Positions 1 to 6,861 of a DNA stretch of 39,259 nucleotides are shown here, one piece after another. Below the pieces are notes generated by a model. The model worked only from the letters and a program-made list of their open reading frames with translations. It searched no databases and had not been told where the DNA came from. This DNA comes from Cyanobacteriota bacterium. GTDB lineage: Bacteria > Cyanobacteriota > Cyanobacteriia > PCC-6307 > Cyanobiaceae. The DNA lies in the NCBI GenBank assembly GCA_026389265.1, contig JAPLIE010000092.1, positions 1 through 39,259 of the forward strand, read 5' to 3'. The position numbers and the translations under genes are program-made. Within the stretch, counting starts at the first letter, position 1. The number at the start of each line of letters is the position of its first letter.

Positions 1-381
1 GAAGACACCACCCGCTGGGGGATTTCGGCCCTGAACCTGCTCAAGACCCATCTGGCGCCATTGCTGTTTCGCCCACACCTGTACTGGCGTGGACTGCGTC
101 TGCTGTTCGGCGATCAGGTCATGATCTGTCGGCGGCAAACCTTCTGGGAGGTGGGTGGCTTCAACGAAGCTCTTCCGATCCTGGAGGATGGCGATCTCTG
201 CCTGCGGCTGCTGAAGCAGGGACGCATCCGGCTGATCAACCGGGTGGTGATCAGTTCCGACCGGCGGGTGCAGCGCTGGGGCTCCGGCAAGGCCGCTGCG
301 ATCTATCTCTCAATCGGCTTGCTCTGGGGTCTGGGCATGCCACCGGCGCCCCTCAAGCGCCTCTACGAGGACATCCGCTGA
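1..381 (+). CDS. Glycosyltransferase family 2, C-terminal part (5' end outside window)
   Basis: The frame is open from the first base, so this is the C-terminal 126 residues of a longer protein. The block GDQVMICRR, then VGGFNE, then ILEDGDLCLRLLKQGR matches the C-terminal half of GT-A fold family 2 glycosyltransferases of the small type associated with rSAM/selenoproteins (TIGR04283). In that family the ED pair lies in the acceptor/metal region. A hydrophobic stretch (IYLSIGLLWGLG) near the end may touch the membrane. The stop overlaps the 3' end of the convergent DUF547 gene by 19 bases. Acceptor and sugar cannot be told from the sequence. Confidence 0.75.
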   Translation, partial: EDTTRWGISALNLLKTHLAPLLFRPHLYWRGLRLLFGDQVMICRRQTFWEVGGFNEALPILEDGDLCLRLLKQGRIRLINRVVISSDRRVQRWGSGKAAAIYLSIGLLWGLGMPPAPLKRLYEDIR

Positions 382-1055
382 TTCAAACTCCAGTCGTAGG
401 GTAGAAACGCGACCCGGGGTTGATGAAGCGGTGCAGAAACCCCTTGCATGCGGGGAAGGATGTAGTCGGGCAGGGAAGGCGCAACCGCCAGGAAATCAGC
501 CTTGTACCACCGGAAGATCTTGCTGCAGTGCAGAACGCCCCTCTCGGCATCGAATCGCACCTTGGCGGGATTGTTGATGAAGCGGATCACATCCTGCTCC
601 AGTTGCTCTTCCACCCCCTCCGGCGTGTAGGCCTCGTGGCGCAGCAGCGGACAACCGATGGAGGCGCAGACAATCGCGAAGTGAATGCGGGGATCAGCCG
701 TGATCTGGCGCAGCATCCTGTTTTCGATCTGCGCCAGGCTGAATAACGCATTGCCAAGGCGATGCACGCGCCGCTGGAAGAAGCGGAGGAAAGCGATCCA
801 GTTCGGTAGCCCCATCAGGGTGGGGCGAATCGATGCGATCGGATAAGCCGAGAGCACTGACTGGATGGTGAAAGCGTTGTAGAGGTTGATCCAGTGGGCG
901 AGGTGATCCTCCCGGCCGTTGGTATCGGCAGATTGCTGGGCTAGCCAGCGGCAGAGGATTTGGGGGTCGTGGGTTCTCCAAGCTTCGTAATCCACACGCC
1001 CAGCCTGGTCCACGTAACGGCGTAGGAGCCGATCCCAGATGGGGAGGTCGTTCAT
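363..1055 (-). CDS. DUF547 domain protein
   Basis: A protein of 230 residues that is almost entirely a DUF547 domain. The family signatures are visible: WINLYNAFTI, HFAIVCASIGCPLLR and CSKIFRWYKADF, with conserved Cys and His residues. DUF547 proteins are widespread in cyanobacteria and plants and resemble papain-like transglutaminase/protease folds, but no reaction is established. No signal peptide is seen. I chose ATG at 1055 because the protein then begins MNDLPIWDRLLRRYV, typical of the family; an upstream extension to 1094 has no domain content. It converges on the glycosyltransferase and diverges from the FAD oxidoreductase, with 196 bases between the two start codons. Confidence 0.8.
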   Translation of the reverse strand: MNDLPIWDRLLRRYVDQAGRVDYEAWRTHDPQILCRWLAQQSADTNGREDHLAHWINLYNAFTIQSVLSAYPIASIRPTLMGLPNWIAFLRFFQRRVHRLGNALFSLAQIENRMLRQITADPRIHFAIVCASIGCPLLRHEAYTPEGVEEQLEQDVIRFINNPAKVRFDAERGVLHCSKIFRWYKADFLAVAPSLPDYILPRMQGVSAPLHQPRVAFLPYDWSLNQRMSS

Positions 1056-1251
1056 GGGTAGGCAGCTCTGCGTTGAAAGGAGTGGAGCGCTCAACAGCGC
1101 CTTAGAACCTCGTGGTTGGCCGAATGCCAGACACCGCTGGCGTCATAGCGCCAGATCAGACGCTCCATCCTGCCGGGGGCGGCAACCAGCCGCCCTCGAG
1201 CACAAACGCCTCGCGGTGGCTGACCCGCTCCGGCAGACGCTAGAACAAGCC

Positions 1252-2886
1252 ATGCCAGACAACACCATGCCCGACAGAAACCAATCCCATGTGGTCGTCA
1301 TCGGAGCTGGATGGGCTGGCTGGGGTGCCGCAAAGTCACTCTGCGAAGCCGGCGTTGATGTGACCTTGATCGATGGGATGCTCGATCCAACCGGCAGTCA
1401 ACCAATCACAACCAAAAGCGGTAAACCCTTTGAGGCTGGAACCAGGGGATTTTGGAAGGACTATCCCAACATCAATGCTCTCACAGAAGAGCTCCAAATA
1501 GGCAATATCTTCACTGACTTCACAACCAGTGCTTTTTGGTCACCCGATGGATTGGAAGCGACAGCTCCTGTTTTTGGAGAATCACCCCAATGGCCAAGCC
1601 CCCTAGGCCAAGCGATTGCAACAATCAATAACTTCAAGCGACTTCCGATTCAAGATCGACTCAGCATCGCAGGACTTCTCTATGCCATGCTGGACCTCTA
1701 TCGCAGCGACAAGGTTTTCCAAAAATACGACAATCTTAGTGCACAATCACTGTTTAAAAAGCTTGGCATCAGCGATCGACTCATCAATGAATTCTTGCGA
1801 CCAATCTTGCTGGTTGGCTTGTTCAAGCCTCCCGAAGAGGTTTCGGCAGCTGTCACCATGGAGCTCCTCTATTACTATGCCCTGGCACATCAAGACTCAT
1901 TTGATGTTCGTTGGATTAATTCAAAAAGCATTGCCGAACAACTATTTGAGCCACTCAGTCAAAGGCTGATCTCTCGCCATCATCTGCGCGTCCTTGGGGG
2001 AACCTTCGTGACACGGCTGAATGTTTCATCTGAGACGCAACGCATAAGCTCGATTGAGATTCAGAGTGTACAAACAAAAGAAATCAAGGTGATTGACGAC
2101 GTTGATGCTGCGGTTTTAGCGGTGGGTGCAAAAGGACTAAAATCCCTGATGTCTCAATCTCCCGAATGCAGCAAAGCAGCGCCAGAGCTTGTTGCCGCTG
2201 CTTCTCTCGGTTCGATCGATATCGTGTCAACACGTTTGTGGCTGGATCGCTATGTTCCAATCGCATACCCAGCCAATGTTTTCTCCCGCTTCGAATCGCT
2301 GAAGGGCGCTGGAGGCACCTTTTTCATGCTTGACCAACTGCAAAAAGAATCGGAGCGGGCGCTATGGGGTCAAGACCAGCCGCAGGGTTCCGTGGTTGCA
2401 AGCGACTTTTACAACGCATCTGGCATCGCAGTGATGAATGATCAAGAGATTATTGATCAACTTATGCATGACTTGCTTCCAATTGCTCACCCTGAATTTA
2501 GGAATGCAAAGGTAGTTGATTACGAGGTAAGGCGTTATCCCCATTCTGTGTCTCACTTCTCTCCCGGCAGTTTTAGCAAGCGCCCACCGCTGGAAACCTC
2601 GGTAGAGACGATCGTCTGCGCTGGTGACTGGGTGCGGATGGGTGAGAAAGAGCATGGTGCCAAAGGTCTTTGTCAGGAAAGAGCCTATGTTTGTGGACTG
2701 GAAGCAGGAAACTCCCTGATCAGGCGCAAAATCGTCAAGGGGTCGAATCAATCGAAGACCATCCAACATTTGGTCGTCCCAATTCGTGCTGATGAACCAC
2801 AGGTCGTTCTAGGCCGTGTGCTCAACAAAATCGTGATGGATCAAATCGATGCCATTGGCCTGACACTTCCTTGGTTTGACTCATAG
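1252..2886 (+). CDS. FAD-dependent amine oxidase / carotenoid desaturase-like oxidoreductase
   Basis: A protein of 544 residues with an N-terminal Rossmann dinucleotide motif GAGWAG (about residues 18-23) followed by VTLIDG, and a C-terminal FAD-contact segment IVCAGDWVRMG (about 454-464) with GAKGLCQERAYVCG after it. This is the architecture of the flavin amine oxidase/phytoene desaturase superfamily (NAD_binding_8 plus amino oxidase), which in cyanobacteria includes carotenoid desaturases and related enzymes. The substrate is not recognisable. ATG 1252 or ATG 1267 could start it; both leave the Rossmann motif close to the N-terminus. Base composition is clearly lower in GC than its neighbours (bases 1741-1800 have 25 G+C of 60), suggesting a different history. 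Confidence 0.75.
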   Translation: MPDNTMPDRNQSHVVVIGAGWAGWGAAKSLCEAGVDVTLIDGMLDPTGSQPITTKSGKPFEAGTRGFWKDYPNINALTEELQIGNIFTDFTTSAFWSPDGLEATAPVFGESPQWPSPLGQAIATINNFKRLPIQDRLSIAGLLYAMLDLYRSDKVFQKYDNLSAQSLFKKLGISDRLINEFLRPILLVGLFKPPEEVSAAVTMELLYYYALAHQDSFDVRWINSKSIAEQLFEPLSQRLISRHHLRVLGGTFVTRLNVSSETQRISSIEIQSVQTKEIKVIDDVDAAVLAVGAKGLKSLMSQSPECSKAAPELVAAASLGSIDIVSTRLWLDRYVPIAYPANVFSRFESLKGAGGTFFMLDQLQKESERALWGQDQPQGSVVASDFYNASGIAVMNDQEIIDQLMHDLLPIAHPEFRNAKVVDYEVRRYPHSVSHFSPGSFSKRPPLETSVETIVCAGDWVRMGEKEHGAKGLCQERAYVCGLEAGNSLIRRKIVKGSNQSKTIQHLVVPIRADEPQVVLGRVLNKIVMDQIDAIGLTLPWFDS

Positions 2887-2905
2887 CGATCAAGTTATCT
2901 TTTAA

Positions 2906-3058
2906 CAGTACCAGTGGCATGTGGATGCCTCGGGCAACCTGATGGTCGGCAAGGCCTACACCGCCCAGCTGGGCCTGGAGCCTGGAGATGAGTTTGAGAT
3001 CAAGCTCGGCCGCAAGCAGATCCAGCTCATTCCTCTGGGGGCTGCCGAGGAGGAGTGA
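2906..3058 (+). pseudogene. Fragment of a cyanobacterial AbrB-like regulator
   Basis: A short frame beginning just after a TAA (2903-2905) encodes a tail containing VDASGNLMVGKAYTAQLGL and PGDEFEIKLGRKQIQLIPL before TGA at 3056. This is very like the C-terminal half of cyAbrB proteins, small regulators nearly specific to cyanobacteria that control nitrogen, carbon and hydrogenase genes. The N-terminal part is missing and no start with a ribosome site is visible (GTG 2921 is the only candidate), so I call it a truncated relic. It marks the junction between ordinary genes and the defence island. Confidence 0.65.
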
Positions 3059-3097
3059 GGGGCTGCAGGCTTTACCCAATCCCCCTGGCAGGCGCCA

Positions 3098-5524
3098 TCA
3101 CCCCCGCCGCAGGCGGTTTGGAAAGGGAGCCCGCAGCGGTGGTTCGTCCTCCTGACGTTGGCGGCTCGCTGGTCTGTCCGCCTTGGCAGAGCCAGCACCC
3201 TCGCTGGATGTGTCTGCCTGAACGGCCTCCCCATGGGCCGCGAGCATGGCCTTGCAACGGCTCACCAGCTCCTCTCGCAGAGCGGAGGGCGACTCGACTC
3301 TGATCCCCTCGCCAAAGCCATACAGCCAGGTGCGTAGATCGATGTCGGCGGCGAGGGTCCAGCTGGGGAGATCCAGCTCCAGCGGATAGGGATGGCTGTC
3401 GGTGGGAGCGTTGGGCTCCAGCATGTGGGGTGCATCGGGGTGATGCCACCAGGAATCGCCGGGTAACGGCTTGGAGAAGCGCACCTGCTCGCGGGGATAG
3501 CGGCCCATGCCTTCCCGCAGGAACGCGAAGGCCCAGGGAGTAGCCGAGAAGCGCAGCGTCTGCAGCACGCCCGCCCGGGCGCCGGGTGAACGGCTGGCGA
3601 GGGCCAGCTGGGCCTTGATGTCTTCGCCAAAGTGGATGCCGCCGCTGTGGTGGAGCAGGCGCTCCAGCCGTTGCAGGGCCGCGTGCTGCCGTTCGGGGCT
3701 GCGGCGCAAGCCGTCGTTCGGGCCGCTACGCAGCGAGCCGCTGCGGGTCGAGGCGCCCTGGAGAGCAAGGCGATCGAGCCGTTCGCAGCGGATCAGGCCG
3801 TGCTCCTGGCCGATCACGTCCTCCTCGACGCAGAGATACCAGCCGACGTGGTGAAAGATCAGCTGCAGCGGCCAGACCCGCCATTCACCCGAACCATCGC
3901 CGATGGTGGTGCCGCCGTGGCTGCCGGCACTGGAAAAACGCTTGAGCAGCAGCCGGCGCCGTTGGGCGATGGCCCGCTCGATCGCCTCGGCGCCACGGGG
4001 TGCCGCCAGCGATTCACGCCGCACCAAGGCGGTGTCGACCACTCCGTGGCGGGCATAGAGCCGCAGGGGAGGAGCCGGCTCATCGAGGCCTGCCCAGGCC
4101 AGGCGCTGTTCCAGTTCGGCGAGCAAGGGCTGGGCGGAGGGATCGGCCAGGCGACCAGCGGCTTGTTCCACCAGTGCCTGGATTTCCCGCAACTGCGGCG
4201 CCGGCAGCACGGCGGTGCCTAGGGCGTAGCCATGGCGCACGTTGTCGTTGGCGGCGCGGAAGCCGTAGGGGGTGAGCAGCTTCTCGAGGTCCTTGCGCAG
4301 GGTGGCGGTCTCCCCGGGGAGGTAGCCGCCGGGGGTGGCGGCGGTGGCGGCGATCAGCTGCTCATGGAGGGTGAGGGTGCTGGCCGGATCGCGATCAAAG
4401 GGGTTGTGCAGCAGGTGACGCAGCAGAGTCATCACCCGCTGGAAGACAGGCCCATCTCCCATCGGCGGGTGGCCGCCATGGACACCGCCCCGGTAGCTCG
4501 CGCCGGACTGATCGCTGTGCGGGGAGCTGGAAGCCTCATCACGGCTGGCTGCCTCACCCGTGTGGATGGCTCCTGACTCCGATCCCAAGGCGTGGAAAGG
4601 TTGTACAGGCTCGGCGTTGCCCTCCGCCAACCTGATCTCCGCCATTCCGATCTCCGCCAGCCGAATCGGCACCAGGGTTTCCCCCCCAAAGCAAAAGCCA
4701 TTGGCCTCCAACCAGTTCAAATCGCCACGGATCGCCCCCGAATCGCCAAAGCACTCCCCATGCAGCCGGCCAAGGAAGACGGCAGCCCGCTCCGCCAGAT
4801 CCCCCTGCGGCAAGGGTGAGACGATCGCCTCCAGCTGCTCACGGGTGATCGGATCGCTGGCGTCGAGCTCCGGGTAACGGCTGAGCAGGCGGATCAAAAA
4901 CAGCAGCCGCTCCAGATCGAGCAGCCGCGAATAGCCATGGAGCTGCCAATGGGTCTCGCGGGCCCGGGCGCTGCGGATGCGGCGGTCAAGCGCCGCCAGC
5001 TCGGCGGCCAGCAACGGCTCCAGGTCGTCGTGATGGGTGGGCACCACGGCGCAGAGGGCCGCAAACCCCTCCGCCCGGCTGGGCCCGAAGTGAGGATCGG
5101 CCAGGGCGGCGGCCATCTCCTGGATCACCGCCTCGGGCACCTGGCGCTCGCGCAGGCGGTTCCACTCCAGACAGGTCGGCAGGGGTGTGTAGAGCCACCA
5201 GCCGATCCACTCCACCGGCGCCGGCAGCAACAGGCCCTGGGTGAGGGCCAGGCGCCAGGGGCGGCGGGCATGGGTGGCATCGATGATCACCGGAATCCCG
5301 GCGGCGACGGCCTCGATCAGCCGTTGCTGCAGGCGCTGTTGGATGTCGATCCAGGGCCCCTGCACGGCCGCATCGCCGAACACCTCGGCGCGGATCGCAT
5401 CGGTGGAGAGCACCAGGGCCGGTGGTTTACCGGGGGCGGTGAGTAGGGGCGCCAGGGCCTTTGCCAGGGTGGTCTTACCGCTGGCGGGCGGGCCGATCAG
5501 CAGATGGCAGCGCAGCGGCGCCAT
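3098..5524 (-). CDS. P-loop kinase-like ATPase fused to a WYL-domain regulator
   Basis: A protein of 808 residues. The N-terminus has a Walker A motif, LLIGPPASGKTTLAKAL (about residues 8-24), and a later VIIDATHARRPWR, as in the AAA_33/zeta-toxin-like nucleotide kinases. A poorly conserved middle follows. The C-terminal third resembles a WYL regulator: GEWRVWPLQLIFHHVGWYLCVEED, then IRCERLDRLAL, then a WCX-like tail. WYL domains sense ligands such as nucleotides and often control phage-defence operons. The gene is divergent from the LysR-like gene and the defence genes behind it, so a regulatory or guard role is likely. I prefer ATG 5524; a TTG 15 bases upstream is also possible. The fusion is unusual. 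Family assignment is by motif only. Confidence 0.65.
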   Translation of the reverse strand: MAPLRCHLLIGPPASGKTTLAKALAPLLTAPGKPPALVLSTDAIRAEVFGDAAVQGPWIDIQQRLQQRLIEAVAAGIPVIIDATHARRPWRLALTQGLLLPAPVEWIGWWLYTPLPTCLEWNRLRERQVPEAVIQEMAAALADPHFGPSRAEGFAALCAVVPTHHDDLEPLLAAELAALDRRIRSARARETHWQLHGYSRLLDLERLLFLIRLLSRYPELDASDPITREQLEAIVSPLPQGDLAERAAVFLGRLHGECFGDSGAIRGDLNWLEANGFCFGGETLVPIRLAEIGMAEIRLAEGNAEPVQPFHALGSESGAIHTGEAASRDEASSSPHSDQSGASYRGGVHGGHPPMGDGPVFQRVMTLLRHLLHNPFDRDPASTLTLHEQLIAATAATPGGYLPGETATLRKDLEKLLTPYGFRAANDNVRHGYALGTAVLPAPQLREIQALVEQAAGRLADPSAQPLLAELEQRLAWAGLDEPAPPLRLYARHGVVDTALVRRESLAAPRGAEAIERAIAQRRRLLLKRFSSAGSHGGTTIGDGSGEWRVWPLQLIFHHVGWYLCVEEDVIGQEHGLIRCERLDRLALQGASTRSGSLRSGPNDGLRRSPERQHAALQRLERLLHHSGGIHFGEDIKAQLALASRSPGARAGVLQTLRFSATPWAFAFLREGMGRYPREQVRFSKPLPGDSWWHHPDAPHMLEPNAPTDSHPYPLELDLPSWTLAADIDLRTWLYGFGEGIRVESPSALREELVSRCKAMLAAHGEAVQADTSSEGAGSAKADRPASRQRQEDEPPLRAPFPNRLRRG

Positions 5525-5569
5525 GGTGGCGGAAGGCAAGGAGGGCCGGCGTCGGGATGGCGTCAGTCT

Positions 5570-5626
5570 TTCGCAGGTGAATCGTTCACGCCAGGGCCTG
5601 GCTTGGTGACGCTGGGCCCCTGCGAA
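5570..5626. promoter_or_regulatory. Inverted repeats in the divergent promoter region
   Basis: The 115 bases between the WYL-fusion and LysR-like starts contain a perfect palindrome GTGAA-TCG-TTCAC at 5577-5589. They also hold a wider inverted pair, TTCGCAGG (5570-5577) and CCTGCGAA (5619-5626). Such symmetric sites between divergent regulator genes are typical operators. Which protein binds is unknown, and no clear -35/-10 pair could be assigned. Confidence 0.4.
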
Positions 5627-5639
5627 TCAACAGCGCTCT

Positions 5640-6650
5640 GTGGCCAGCTCCTGCTCCGTTGAAGCCTGCCTGCCGTCAAGGCGACGCCAAGGTCCCAGCT
5701 ACGCCCCGCCAGTCCCGCTTGAGCATCTGCATGTGCTCGATCTGCTTGAGCTCACCGGCTCACAGATCAAGGCGGCTCGCGCCCTGGCGATGCACCAGAG
5801 CACGGTCTGCCGCAGCGCCGCTCTCATGGGCGAGCAGTTTCGGCTGCAGCCACGAAAGGGGGCGAGCGTTTGCCGCTACGGCAGCAATGAGAGCCTGCGG
5901 TTGCTGCGACTGGCGTACCGAGCCCACCGGCTGATGGGCGGCCAGCTGCGGATCGCCACCGACCCTTTGCATCAGGCGCTGTTGGCCGGGATGGTGAGCG
6001 TGCAGGCGGTGCCGCCGCGCATCCGGCCCTCGCAGGAGTGGGCGCAGCTGTTGAGCCAGGCCTTGATCGATGGGGCAATCGTGTCGTCCTGGTGCCATCC
6101 GAGGGTTCTGGCCGGCGAGCGCCTACCCAGCTGGAGCGGTGTGATCACGGTGCCGCTGGGGACGTTGCCCTTGCAGCTGGTGAGCCATACGCCAGCCACC
6201 GCCGAGGCGACCAACCCCCGCAAGGTCCTGCTTCCCCGCCGCAATGTCACCCCGCTGCTGCATGAGGCGCTGGCTGGGCATGGCTTCCAGGTGGAGCAGC
6301 AGCCAATCAGCAGCCAGGACGTGCCCTCCTGGCTGAAGCGCATGCACGATCGCCAGCTGGCGATGCCCCTCTGCCCAGGGCTGGCGGATCCGGGCTGGAT
6401 AGAGAGCCAGGACTTGGTGCTCCATCCCGAGCAGCCCCATCTGATCGAGCAGCTCTGGCTACTGCTGCCGCAGGGGCTGGTGGGCAGCAGCCGGGAGGCT
6501 CGCCATCTGATCCGCACCTTGCGGCAGCGGGTGGAGAAGGCGGGGGAGACGCGGCTGGGTGTGGGGGATTCGCCTGGGCATGAGCCCTTGCAGGTCCTGG
6601 GTGACGATCTCATCACGGCCTCGAGAGAAAACGATGCAAAAACTGCATAG
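5640..6650 (+). CDS. LysR-like transcriptional regulator
   Basis: A protein of 336 residues. After about 25 poorly conserved residues comes a winged-helix region of LysR type: HLHVLDLLELTGSQIKAARAL, then HQSTVCRSAALM (recognition helix), then a basic wing. It is followed by a long effector-like domain containing QLRIATDP and GTLPLQLVSH, which resembles a periplasmic-binding-type LysR co-inducer domain. GTG 5640 is the only start that keeps the helix-turn-helix whole; no good ribosome site precedes it. The gene points toward the helicase/methylase operon. An ATGCA-N5-TGCAT palindrome overlaps its stop codon and recurs upstream of the second helicase unit, so it may regulate the system. Confidence 0.6.
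   Translation: MASSCSVEACLPSRRRQGPSYAPPVPLEHLHVLDLLELTGSQIKAARALAMHQSTVCRSAALMGEQFRLQPRKGASVCRYGSNESLRLLRLAYRAHRLMGGQLRIATDPLHQALLAGMVSVQAVPPRIRPSQEWAQLLSQALIDGAIVSSWCHPRVLAGERLPSWSGVITVPLGTLPLQLVSHTPATAEATNPRKVLLPRRNVTPLLHEALAGHGFQVEQQPISSQDVPSWLKRMHDRQLAMPLCPGLADPGWIESQDLVLHPEQPHLIEQLWLLLPQGLVGSSREARHLIRTLRQRVEKAGETRLGVGDSPGHEPLQVLGDDLITASRENDAKTA
6634..6648. promoter_or_regulatory. ATGCA-N5-TGCAT palindrome, candidate LysR operator (copy 1)
   Basis: ATGCA (6634-6638), AAAAC, TGCAT (6644-6648). The symmetry gives T-N11-A, the classic LysR-family box. It overlaps the last codons of the LysR-like gene and lies 214 bases before the helicase start. Two further copies with the same 5-base spacer are at 17275 and 34047. 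Confidence 0.45.
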
Positions 6651-6796
6651 CCACTGGGATGTGGTGTGCCCCACTCTTCTGTTCCTTCAGCAGCAGACTG
6701 CGTTAGAACAGCTGTGTGCAGGCCACGCGATGCGTCACCGCCCGGTATGAGCGAAATGCTTCTCAAAGCTCGATCAGGCGCCCTCGTCCAGAAACT

Positions 6797-6813
6797 GTGG
6801 GCCTGTGGCCCAC
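6797..6813. promoter_or_regulatory. Short hairpin in the helicase leader
   Basis: GTGGGCC-TGT-GGCCCAC forms a perfect 7-bp stem with a 3-base loop, 34 bases before the ribosome site of the helicase gene. There is no T tract, so it is not an obvious intrinsic terminator. It may influence the leader transcript. Confidence 0.35.
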
Positions 6814-6846
6814 TCCCCTGCGGCCAGGACAGCGATCAGCAGCAGC

Positions 6847-6853
6847 AAGGAGG
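6847..6853 (+). promoter_or_regulatory. Strong ribosome binding site for the SNF2-type helicase
   Basis: AAGGAGG lies 8 bases before GTG 6862. This decides the start: the frame stays open further upstream to a GTG at 6805, but only 6862 has a ribosome site. Confidence 0.6.
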
Positions 6854-6861
6854 CCCCCCCC

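Noticed and set aside
6797-6813. Intrinsic terminator before the helicase gene
   Set aside because: The stem is perfect but no T tract follows, and the gene's ribosome site lies just behind it; listed only as a leader hairpin.
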